DNA of 14,346 nt from IMCC26077 sp964418325 (GTDB taxonomy: Bacteria; Actinomycetota; Actinomycetes; Nanopelagicales; Nanopelagicaceae), in the NCBI GenBank assembly GCA_964418325.1, contig CAYQLC010000029.1:1-14346 (forward strand). The letters are read 5' to 3'. A program made the position numbers and the translations under genes. The notes below the pieces were generated by a model. The model was not told where the DNA came from, did no database searches, and saw nothing but the letters and a program-made list of their open reading frames with translations. Positions 7,231 through 13,936 of the stretch are shown in pieces (within the stretch, counting starts at the first letter, position 1; the number at the start of each line of letters is the position of its first letter).

Positions 7231-7250
7231 TAATTACACTCATGTAATTA
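7231..7250. repeat. Inverted repeat TAATTAC/GTAATTA
   Basis: Perfect 7-bp arms at 7231-7237 and 7244-7250 with a 6-nt spacer, starting 5 nt after the crgA stop. It could fold in either transcript of this convergent pair. However, the stem is AT-rich and no T-run follows, so a classical terminator is not supported. The right arm overlaps the first DnaA-like box. Confidence 0.5.
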
Positions 7251-7279
7251 TCCACTCTGTGGGTATCTCCTGTGGATAA
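7248..7279. promoter_or_regulatory. DnaA-box cluster between crgA and ppiA
   Basis: A perfect box TTATCCACA lies on the minus strand (7271-7279). An 8/9 match, TTATCCACT, lies on the plus strand (7248-7256). Between them a weak site reads ATACCCACA on the minus strand (7258-7266; two mismatches). The outer boxes face each other, so the segment is also an inverted repeat with 8-bp arms, and 7249-7264 alone can fold into a hairpin with a TCT loop. Both flanking genes end here, so promoter control is unlikely. DnaA binding is inferred from the consensus alone. Confidence 0.5.
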
Positions 7280-7290
7280 CTCTCTCTGCC

Positions 7291-7803
7291 TTACGCCACT
7301 GTTACTGAATTAATCCGAACTTCGCTCTTTGGGCGGTCTTGAGCACCAGTCTCGACCTCGGCTATCGCATCAACAATCGCCTGACTAGCTGCGTCAGTGA
7401 CCTCACCGAAGATTGAATGCTTTCGGTTGAGCCAGGTTGTTGGTGCGACGGTGATAAAAAATTGTGAGCCATTGGTGCCTGGTCCGGCATTAGCCATCGC
7501 AAGGAGATAGGGGCGATCAAAGACCAATTCGGGATGGAATTCATCGGCGAATTTGTACCCCGGTCCTCCAGTGCCATTTCCTGCTGGATCGCCTCCTTGA
7601 ATCATGAAACCTGAGATGACGCGATGAAAAACGGTGCCGTCATAAAGATTATCTTTGCTCTTCTTGCCAGTCTTGGGGTGAGTCCACTCTCGTTGCCCGG
7701 TGGCTAATTCAACAAAGTTGGCCACAGTCTTAGGTGCGTGATTGGGAAATAGGTTAATGACAATATCGCCCATGTTGGTATGTAGCGTGGCTTTGTTCGA
7801 CAT
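7291..7803 (-). CDS. ppiA: Cyclophilin-type peptidyl-prolyl cis-trans isomerase
   Basis: A 170-residue single-domain cyclophilin that speeds prolyl bond isomerisation during folding. No signal peptide is present, so it is cytosolic. The core motif FHRVISGFMIQGG (59-71) supplies R61, F66, M67 and Q69, equivalent to human CypA R55, F60, M61 and Q63. GTNGSQFFIT (109-118) gives Q114 and F116. W124 and H129 complete the pocket, with W matching CypA W121. The insert with WTHPKTGKKSKD (about 40-51) is common in actinobacterial forms. Translation starts at ATG 7803 with AAGGAG 7 nt upstream. Transcription probably comes from the two-way -10 at 7833-7839. It is the counterpart of mycobacterial ppiA near oriC. 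Confidence 0.96.
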   Translation of the reverse strand: MSNKATLHTNMGDIVINLFPNHAPKTVANFVELATGQREWTHPKTGKKSKDNLYDGTVFHRVISGFMIQGGDPAGNGTGGPGYKFADEFHPELVFDRPYLLAMANAGPGTNGSQFFITVAPTTWLNRKHSIFGEVTDAASQAIVDAIAEVETGAQDRPKSEVRINSVTVA

Positions 7804-7810
7804 GAATTAG

Positions 7811-7816
7811 CTCCTT
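7811..7816 (-). promoter_or_regulatory. Ribosome binding site of ppiA
   Basis: The minus strand reads AAGGAG, 7 nt before the ppiA ATG. It is one of the clearest Shine-Dalgarno sites in the window, in contrast with its leaderless-looking neighbours. Confidence 0.75.
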
Positions 7817-7832
7817 ATATTCTTGAGGTTGG

Positions 7833-7839
7833 TATCCTA
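7833..7839. promoter_or_regulatory. Overlapping two-way -10 element
   Basis: TATCCTA contains TATCCT on the plus strand (7833-7838) and TAGGAT on the minus strand (7839-7834), both TANNNT. The surrounding GGTATCCTACC is nearly symmetric. On the plus strand the start would lie 2-4 nt before the ATG at 7848. On the minus strand it would give ppiA a leader of about 24 nt containing its ribosome site. Confidence 0.45.
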
Positions 7840-7847
7840 CCCTGAGT

Positions 7848-8240
7848 ATGAAGCGTCTACATATCTTGGTTCTGCTCGCACAACTCGCACTCATCTATAA
7901 CACAGTACTTCTACTTTCGGTCACGTTAAACCTTGATTGGGCAAAACCACGTGCCGCCGGTGGAGAATTTGATTCATTCCCCATCGCTCTTCGAATCATC
8001 TATTTGGGTATGGCTATCGGAATGATTTTCTTAATGAGATTTCTATGGCGTCACCGAGAAAACTCGCTATCTCAGCCTGGCTTAAGAGCAGCGCGCCTAC
8101 TTGGGTACCTTTTTGCGTTAAGCACTCTTACTCAATTGATCTCGCGTTCACCCGAAGAACGGTTCAACGCGATTCCTGCGGTGATTATTTCACTCGCCTT
8201 TTTTTCACTCTTGAGAAGAGACAAGGCTTTAGAAAAGTAA
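7848..8240 (+). CDS. Small multi-pass membrane protein, function unknown
   Basis: A 130-residue protein I do not recognise. It has hydrophobic segments at about 5-26, 46-66, 83-99 (weaker) and 106-123, so three or four membrane helices. Between the first two lies a short extracytoplasmic-type loop (about 28-45, with WAKPRAAGGEFDSFP). Arg-rich turns (RFLWRHR, about 64-70; LLRRDK, 121-126) suggest cytoplasmic sides by the positive-inside rule. There is no catalytic motif. The start is ATG 7848, 9 nt after a TATCCT element, so the leader would be almost absent. The gene ends 2 nt before the convergent tRNA-Ala gene, leaving no room for a terminator. It reads as an authentic gene with normal local codon use. 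Confidence 0.8.
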   Translation: MKRLHILVLLAQLALIYNTVLLLSVTLNLDWAKPRAAGGEFDSFPIALRIIYLGMAIGMIFLMRFLWRHRENSLSQPGLRAARLLGYLFALSTLTQLISRSPEERFNAIPAVIISLAFFSLLRRDKALEK

Positions 8241-8242
8241 TG

Positions 8243-8315
8243 TGGAGACTAGGGGAATCGAACCCCTAACCCCCTGCTTGCAAAGCAGGTGCTCTACCAA
8301 TTGAGCTAAGTCCCC
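8243..8315 (-). tRNA. tRNA-Ala(TGC)
   Basis: A 73-nt complete cloverleaf on the minus strand. The acceptor GGGGACT pairs with AGTCTCC and includes the G3-U70 wobble that marks tRNA-Ala. The D-arm is GCTC/GAGC. The anticodon stem CCTGC/GCAGG encloses TTTGCAA, giving anticodon TGC. The T-arm is AGGGG/CCCCT with TTCGATT. The 3' CCA is not encoded. It follows tRNA-Ile and the DLW-39-like gene in the same direction. Confidence 0.97.
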
Positions 8316-8331
8316 TTATTTAATTATCTAG

Positions 8332-8478
8332 CTAGAACTCTTCTGAATCTTCTGTCGAATCTTCAGAACTGGTCATATCCAACCAGTTTTCCTCTTCATT
8401 CTGTACTTGCTTGTAGCGTTTAAAGAGTGCATACCCTCCCGCGCCAACAGCAAATAGTGCCAGAAGTTTCTTAAACAT
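8332..8478 (-). CDS. DLW-39-like small protein
   Basis: A 48-residue gene between tRNA-Ile and tRNA-Ala. It starts at ATG 8478 after a purine-rich GGTGGTGG stretch and stops at TAG 8332-8334. The protein begins MFKKLLALFAVGAGGYALFKRYKQVQ, i.e. Lys at 3-4, a short hydrophobic helix (about 5-19) and a basic turn (KRYK, 20-23). It continues with acidic EEE, then NWLD (31-34), and ends in an Asp/Glu/Ser-rich tail. This layout and location match the small actinobacterial DLW-39 family (about 40 residues), although here the core reads WLD rather than DLW. The family's function is unknown to me. The single helix suggests a membrane-anchored micropeptide. The assignment rests on location, N-terminus and architecture rather than a strict motif match. 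Confidence 0.75.
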   Translation of the reverse strand: MFKKLLALFAVGAGGYALFKRYKQVQNEEENWLDMTSSEDSTEDSEEF

Positions 8479-8513
8479 CTGACCACCACCTGCCTTTCAT
8501 CCTCACTACTGCG

Positions 8514-8588
8514 TGGGCCTAGGTGGACTTGAACCACCGACCTCTTCCTTATCAGGGAAGCGCTCTAACCAGGCTGAGCTATAGGCCC
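8514..8588 (-). tRNA. tRNA-Ile(GAT)
   Basis: A 75-nt cloverleaf on the minus strand. The acceptor GGGCCTA pairs with TAGGCCC. The D-arm is GCTC/GAGC with a 10-nt loop. The anticodon stem CTTCC/GGAAG encloses CTGATAA, giving anticodon GAT. The T-arm is GGTGG/CCACC with TTCAAGT. No CCA is encoded. It lies 45 nt after the gyrA stop and may share its transcript. The Ile-Ala pair beside gyrA is a conserved actinobacterial arrangement. Confidence 0.97.
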
Positions 8589-8633
8589 ATTTTCAGTAGA
8601 AGCGAAAGGGTACCCCAAGGTTTTCACCTGAGG

Positions 8634-11093
8634 CTAATCGCCATCTGCCTCTGCATTACGAGCGATAGAGACCACGACCGTCTCAGGATCGAGATTGACC
8701 AGGCGTACTCCCATAGTGTCGCGACCTGTCTGACGAACTTCATCGACTCGGGTTCGCATAACCGTTCCCGCCGAGGTAATTGCTAGCACCTCATCTTCGT
8801 CAGTAACAATCAGTGCGCCGACAAGAACTCCACGAGATGCCTCATCAACCTTCGCCGCCTTTATTCCTAGACCACCCCGGCCCTGCGGTCGATACTCAAT
8901 AACTGGAGTGCGTTTAGCGAAACCGCCATCGGTCGCAGTAAACACAAATGCATTTGCTACATCAGACACCGAAGCCATGGCAAGCAATTCATCACCAGCG
9001 CGGAATTTCATTCCAATCACACCACTTGTTGCTCTACCCATCGGGCGAAGTGCTTCATCATCAGCGGTAAATCGCAGTGACATGGCATTCTTTGAAACCA
9101 AGAGAATGTCATCTTTCTCGCCAATAAGAACCGCTGAGACTACTTCATCGCCTTCGCGGAGATTGATTGCGATTAGCCCGCCGCTGCGGTTTGAGTCATA
9201 CTCATCGAGAGGGGTTTTCTTGACTAAACCTGACTTGGTAGCAAGCACTAAATATTTTGCGGCGTTGTAATTCTCGATTGCTAACACTTGCGCGATTTTC
9301 TCATCAGGTTGAAAAGCGAGGAGATTTGCAACATGTTGCCCGCGAGCATCGCGCCCTGCCTCTGGGAGTTCATGTGCCTTTGCGCGATAGACCCGACCTT
9401 TATTAGTGAAGAACAAAATCCAATGATGCGTTGTTGTGACAAAGAAGTGTTCGACGATGTCATCTTGTTTCAGCGCCGCACCTCGCACGCCTCGTCCACC
9501 ACGGCGTTGCGAACGATAAAGCTCTGCCTTAGTTCGCTTTGAGTATCCACCCCGAGTGATAGTGACAACGACATCTTCTTGCTTGATGAGATCCTCAGCG
9601 GCAAAATCCCCCTCCGCAGCAATAATCTGGGTTCGGCGTGAATCGCCATATTTTCCAGTTAATTCAGCTAACTCTGTGGAGATAATCTCACGTTGCCGCT
9701 TGGGACTAGCCAAAATCTCATTTAGCTCGATGATCTCCTTCATGATCCCGTCGTATTCATCTTGGATCTTCTGGCGTTCCAATGCAGCTAAACGTCGTAG
9801 CTGCATATCGAGAATCGCATTTGCCTGAACTTCATCGACATCAAGAAGTTTCATCAAACCAGAGCGTGCATCATCTGTGCTCTCACTCTTACGAATCAGC
9901 GCAATGACATCATCGAGCGCATCGAGGGCTTTTACATAGCCACGAAGGATATGAGCGCGCTTCTCTTTTTCCGCCAAGCGGAACTTAGTCCGACGAACAA
10001 TGACTTCGATCTGATGGTCTATGTAGAACTTGACGAATTCATCGAGGCGAAGAGTGCGCGGCACGCCATCGACAAGAGCGAGCATGTTTGCACCAAAGGT
10101 CTCTTGAAGTTGGGTGTGCTTGTAAAGGTTATTCAAAACAACTTTAGCAACGGCATCTTTTTTCAAAACGACTACGAGGCGTTGTCCAAGGCGCTCATTA
10201 CCTTCATCGCGGACATCAGCGATACCTGCAACTTTCCCATCTTTGACTAAATCTGCGATCTTCAAGGCCAAGTTATCGGGGTTCACTTGATAAGGCAGCT
10301 CGCTGATTACAAGACAGTTACGACCATTAATCTCTTCAACTTCGACCACCGCGCGCATCGTGATGGAACCACGTCCAGTGCGATATGCCTCTTCAATTCC
10401 ACTTCGTCCAACAATCAATCCCTTAGTCGGGAAGTCTGGCCCCTTGACGAAGGTAAGCAACTTCTCCAATAACTCTTCTTGTTTGGCTTCTGGATTCTTC
10501 AACGACCACTGAATTCCTTCGGCCACTTCATTCAAGTTGTGTGGGGGGATGTTGGTGGCCATACCAACGGCGATACCAGCGCTGCCGTTAACTAACAGAT
10601 TTGGGAATCGGCTCGGTAGAACCACTGGCTCTTGCGATCGACCATCGTAATTATCGGTGAAATCAACGGTCTCTTCATCGATATCGCGCATCATTTCAAT
10701 CGCTAGCGGCGCCAATCGAGCTTCGGTGTAACGCATCGCAGCAGCTGGATCATTACCTGGTGAGCCGAAATTTCCATTTCCATCAACTAGTGGATATCGC
10801 AGCGACCATGGCTGCGCTAAACGAACTAATGTGTCGTAGATAGCAGAGTCACCATGTGGGTGATAGTTACCCATCACATCACCGACAACGCGCGAGGATT
10901 TGTAGTAGCCCTTATCTGGGCGATAACCAGCATCAAACATGGCGTAAAGGACGCGGCGATGAACTGGCTTCAATCCATCACGAACATCAGGAAGTGCGCG
11001 ACCAACAATGACGCTCATGGCGTAATCAAGATAGCTACGCGCCATCTCAACTTGAAGATCGACTAATTCAATTCGATCTGATGAATTCTCCAT
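8634..11093 (-). CDS. gyrA: DNA gyrase subunit A
   Basis: An 819-residue breakage-reunion and DNA-wrapping subunit of gyrase (A2B2), which introduces negative supercoils with GyrB. The catalytic tyrosine is Y122, next to R121 in AAAMRYTEAR. The quinolone region GDVMGNYHPHGDSAIYD occupies residues 71-87, with Ser83 and Asp87 as in sensitive E. coli enzyme. The coiled-coil and tower regions precede the C-terminal beta-pinwheel (about 505-810). The GyrA box reads QRRGGRG (529-535), a conservative K-to-R form of QRRGGKG, which identifies gyrase rather than topoisomerase IV. A strong AAAGGAGGGA lies 7 nt before the ATG. Only 36 nt separate it from gyrB, so the two are co-transcribed. Confidence 0.98.
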   Translation of the reverse strand: MENSSDRIELVDLQVEMARSYLDYAMSVIVGRALPDVRDGLKPVHRRVLYAMFDAGYRPDKGYYKSSRVVGDVMGNYHPHGDSAIYDTLVRLAQPWSLRYPLVDGNGNFGSPGNDPAAAMRYTEARLAPLAIEMMRDIDEETVDFTDNYDGRSQEPVVLPSRFPNLLVNGSAGIAVGMATNIPPHNLNEVAEGIQWSLKNPEAKQEELLEKLLTFVKGPDFPTKGLIVGRSGIEEAYRTGRGSITMRAVVEVEEINGRNCLVISELPYQVNPDNLALKIADLVKDGKVAGIADVRDEGNERLGQRLVVVLKKDAVAKVVLNNLYKHTQLQETFGANMLALVDGVPRTLRLDEFVKFYIDHQIEVIVRRTKFRLAEKEKRAHILRGYVKALDALDDVIALIRKSESTDDARSGLMKLLDVDEVQANAILDMQLRRLAALERQKIQDEYDGIMKEIIELNEILASPKRQREIISTELAELTGKYGDSRRTQIIAAEGDFAAEDLIKQEDVVVTITRGGYSKRTKAELYRSQRRGGRGVRGAALKQDDIVEHFFVTTTHHWILFFTNKGRVYRAKAHELPEAGRDARGQHVANLLAFQPDEKIAQVLAIENYNAAKYLVLATKSGLVKKTPLDEYDSNRSGGLIAINLREGDEVVSAVLIGEKDDILLVSKNAMSLRFTADDEALRPMGRATSGVIGMKFRAGDELLAMASVSDVANAFVFTATDGGFAKRTPVIEYRPQGRGGLGIKAAKVDEASRGVLVGALIVTDEDEVLAITSAGTVMRTRVDEVRQTGRDTMGVRLVNLDPETVVVSIARNAEADGD

Positions 11094-11100
11094 TGTGCAC

Positions 11101-11110
11101 TCCCTCCTTT
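11101..11110 (-). promoter_or_regulatory. Strong ribosome binding site of gyrA
   Basis: The minus strand reads AAAGGAGGGA, 7 nt before the gyrA ATG. It is a near-perfect Shine-Dalgarno sequence that fixes the start and should give efficient re-initiation after gyrB. Confidence 0.85.
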
Positions 11111-11129
11111 CCCGTCGTCACTTACTCTG

Positions 11130-13279
11130 TTAGATATCCAAGAACCGAACATCTTTGGCATTACGTTGAATGAAACTGCGGCGCATCTCAACATCCTCAC
11201 CCATAAGAACTGAAAAGAGATCATCGGCAGCGACCGCATCTTCGAGCGTGACTCGAATTAAGACGCGAGTATCTGGGTCCATGGTGGTATCCCAAAGCTC
11301 TTTTGCAGGCATCTCACCTAAACCTTTAAAGCGCTGAATGCCATCTTCTTTCGGCAATCTTTTGCCCGCATCAAGACCAATTTTTATAAATGCATCACGT
11401 TCTTTATCGGAGAATGNNNNNNNNNNNNNNNNNNNNNNNNNNNNNNNNNNNNNNNNNNNNNNNNNNNNNNNNNNNNNNNNNNNNNNNNNNNNNNNNNNNN
11501 NNNNNNNNNNNNNNNNTTGCCCGCATCAAGACCAATTTTTATAAATGCATCACGTTCTTTATCGGAGAATGCATATTGGGGAACTTCCTTACCGCCCCAC
11601 TTCAATTTATACAGTGGTGGTTGTGCTAGATAGACGTAGCCTCCTTCAATCAAAGGACGCATGAATCGGAATAGTAAGGTCAAAAGTAAGGTGCGAATAT
11701 GTTGCCCATCAACATCAGCATCAGCCATCAAAACAATCTTGTGATAACGAAGTTTCGCAATATCAAACTCGTCATGCACACCTGTGCCTAAAGCTGTGAT
11801 TAACGCCTGAACCTCATTATTTTGTAATACTCGATCAATTCGTGACTTCTCAACGTTCAGAATCTTTCCGCGAATAGGAAGAATCGCCTGGAATTTTGAG
11901 TCGCGACCGCCTTTAGCAGAGCCACCCGCTGAATCACCCTCAACGATATAAAGTTCACACTTTTCTGGGTCGGTCCATTGGCAATCAGCCAATTTTCCTG
12001 GCATGCCACGCCCTTCAAGTAAACCTTTTCGAGATCGGGAGAGCTCCCGAGCCTTTCGCGCGGCTACTCGAGCAGTGGCGGCATCGATACATTTTCGGAC
12101 AATATCGCGACCCTCAGTTGGGTTCGCAGCAAACCAATCGCCTAGTTTGTCGTTGACGATTTTTTGCACAAATGTTTTTGCTTCTGTATTTCCCAGTTTT
12201 GTCTTTGTTTGACCCTCAAATTGCGGTTCACCTATTTTGACTGAAACGATTGCCGTTAAACCTTCTCGAACATCATCGCCAGTTAAGCGATCTTCTCTCT
12301 TCTTGATTAATCCCCACTCTTCACCATATTTATTGACGATGGAGGTTAAGGATGCACGGAATCCCTCTTCGTGCGTACCACCCTCTTGGGTATTGATGGT
12401 ATTCGCAAACGTGTAAACGGATTCGGTATATCCAGCGCTCCATTGCATTGCAATTTCTGCTGAGATTTTTTGTTTCGAATCTTCTGCCTCAAAATCAATA
12501 ACGCTCTTGTGTGCCTCACCTTTGGTTGTATTCAGGTGTTTAACGAAATCAGAGATTCCACCATCGTATTTATAAACAACTTTAAGTGCTTCGCCTTTAT
12601 CGTCAACATGCCCTGCACGTTCATCAGTAAGAGTGATGGTCAATCCACGGTTTAAGAATGCCATTTCACGGAAACGAGTGGAGAGCGTTTCGAACGAGAA
12701 AACAGTAGTATCGAAAATTTCTGCTGAAGGCCAAAAGGAAACTTTTGTTCCTGATTTCTCTGATGTACCAATTTCCTTAAGTGCAGCAGTTGGTACACCA
12801 AGTTTATAGCTTTGAAAATATTTCGATCCATCGCGTTCGATCTCAACTTCTAGATCGTTGCTAAGAGCGTTAACTACCGATGCACCTACACCGTGCAGGC
12901 CGCCCGAAACTGAATAGCCACCGCCACCAAATTTTCCACCAGCATGCAAAACGGTAAAGACCACTTCTGCCGCAGGCTTACCTTCACTTGCTACGATGTC
13001 GACTGGAATGCCGCGCCCGTTATCGCGAACGCTCACACCGCCATCAGCGAGAAGAGCAATATTTATCTCTGAGCAATATCCGGCGAGCGCTTCATCAACC
13101 GAGTTATCGACGATCTCATAGACGAGATGATGTAAACCACGTTCACCGGTAGAGCCGATGTACATACCCGGGCGTTTGCGAACAGCATCAAGGCCCTCGA
13201 GTACCTGGATTGCGCTTGCGTCGTATGCCACAGGCGCAGCACCGCCACCCTTGGCCCCTTTGGGTTTCGTCTCAGCCAC
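11130..13279 (-). CDS. gyrB: DNA gyrase subunit B, interrupted by a false assembly gap
   Basis: ATPase and Toprim subunit of gyrase. The GHKL ATPase region has E55 and N59 (EIVDNSVDEA), DNGRG (86-90) and GGLHGVG (126-132). The transducer domain follows. The Toprim domain has EGDSAGG (447-453) and the metal acids of DADVD (520-524). The C-terminal QRFKGLGEM block and the ending RNAKDVRFLDI are present beyond the gap. The start is GTG with GAGAAGGGG upstream. As given, 100 N plus a duplicated 55-bp flank split the frame. The span is 2150 nt, and removing 155 nt leaves 1995 nt, exactly 664 codons plus stop. The join then reads GLDAGKRLPKEDGIQRFKGL. The gene is therefore intact in the organism, of normal length, and not a pseudogene. 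Confidence 0.97.
11362..11571. repeat. Direct 55-bp repeat flanking the N gap (assembly overlap)
   Basis: Bases 11362-11416 and 11517-11571 are identical over 55 nt and abut the N run on both sides. Such a repeat, ending exactly at the contig ends, is what two contigs overlapping by one assembly word would leave. It is not biological. Confidence 0.93.
11417..11516. other. Run of 100 N (scaffold gap)
   Basis: Exactly 100 unknown bases, a default scaffolding filler. Flank overlap and reading-frame arithmetic indicate that no sequence is missing here. Confidence 0.97.
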
Positions 13280-13465
13280 GTGGCTCGACCCCTTCTCTTT
13301 TTCCGCTAGCTAGCCCGGATCTCTCGTGCCTAATGCCTTACAGGTGGCCCCTAATCGAGGCCCGACCGGTAATCCTAGAGGATTTTTGAGGGGGCGATGC
13401 CCCGAAAAAGTACCTGGGGGCGCCGCTGAGCGCCTGAACCCCCAAATCTAGTAAACCCCTACGGG
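13280..13465 (-). promoter_or_regulatory. GC-rich structured leader between DUF721 and gyrB
   Basis: A 186-nt spacer with several inverted repeats. AACCC/GGGTT (13454-13467) reaches the DUF721 stop. GGCGC/GCGCC (13419-13434) lies within outer G and C runs. GGGGC-GAT-GCCCC (13391-13403) is flanked by T5 and A5 tracts. AATCCT/AGGATT is at 13371-13384, and the palindrome GCTAGCTAGC at 13305-13314. No hairpin is followed by a T-run on the minus strand, so none is a clear intrinsic terminator. I find no convincing promoter, though gyrB probably has one here. The composition is markedly more G/C-rich than the neighbouring genes. Confidence 0.45.
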
Positions 13466-13936
13466 TTAACCATAGGTATCTCGGGGGCCGCGCCCCCCTT
13501 TTACGCTCCAACCACCCTTCCGCCAGGAAGGTGCGCTGGGTCCTTTCACCACTACCTCGGTGACGACAAAACCACCCTGCTCCAACGCTTTGTGAATCTG
13601 TTGATCGAATAAACGGATCTGAGTTGCCCATGCCGTGCTCTCCGCGCTCAGGGTGAGAACCCCGTTGGAAAACGAAATCGGCTGAACATGATCTGCTATT
13701 TCGGAACCGACCAGTTCGCCCCACTTGAGAAAAAGGTCGCTATCTTTCAACTTCTCGCGCCAACCACGCTCTGCGATTAACTCGTCGAGAGATTCGTTAA
13801 GTAACTGTGGACCTGGATTTTCAGCACCCTGCTCACTATTTCGGTTCTGCTTCTGATTCCGTTCGCGAGTGAATTTATTGGCCCGACGGCGCGCAGCAGC
13901 AAGGAGTGAGCGCGCTAGATCTCTATTCTCACTCAT
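13466..13936 (-). CDS. DUF721 / DciA-family protein
   Basis: A 156-residue protein of the DUF721 family. Family members called DciA are helicase-operator proteins that help load the replicative helicase DnaB at origins in bacteria lacking DnaC. Residues 1-45 are basic and low in complexity (ARRRANKFTRERNQKQNR), probably disordered and nucleic-acid-binding. The conserved domain (about 46-130) has W72 and G77 (WGELVG), H83 and P86 (HVQP), then GVLTLSAESTAWATQIR (92-108). The C-terminal tail with GPSAPSW (132-138) and GRGPRDTYG (148-156) is typical of actinobacterial members next to recF. Start ATG overlaps the recF stop by 4 nt (ATGA), so translation is coupled. Helicase loading is inferred from the family, not shown here. 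Confidence 0.9.
   Translation of the reverse strand: MSENRDLARSLLAAARRRANKFTRERNQKQNRNSEQGAENPGPQLLNESLDELIAERGWREKLKDSDLFLKWGELVGSEIADHVQPISFSNGVLTLSAESTAWATQIRLFDQQIHKALEQGGFVVTEVVVKGPSAPSWRKGGWSVKGGRGPRDTYG

Noticed and set aside
8327..8336. Palindrome TCTAGCTAGA sharing CTAGCTAG with GCTAGCTAGC at 13305-13314
   Set aside because: CTAG is fairly common in this window, the two sites have different contexts, and one overlaps a stop codon. Two 8-mer matches are not enough for a regulon.
8589..8633. Hairpin with a GAAA loop after gyrA (AGGT-GAAA-ACCT) as a terminator
   Set aside because: The perfect stem is only four pairs with no T-run after it, and the tRNA-Ile gene follows closely. Read-through or processing is as likely.
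11384..11544. gyrB as a pseudogene or two separate genes
   Set aside because: The break coincides with the N run and duplicated flanks. Collapsing them restores a perfect frame, so it is an assembly artefact.
13383..13409. GC hairpin with T5/A5 flanks as an intrinsic terminator
   Set aside because: On both strands the 3' side carries A residues, not a T-run, so it lacks the release signal.
13338..13724. A 128-residue minus-strand frame over the DUF721 end and gyrB leader
   Set aside because: It is in a different frame from DUF721, overlaps it by half, and encodes a low-complexity Arg/Gly/Ser-rich sequence typical of GC-rich shadow frames.
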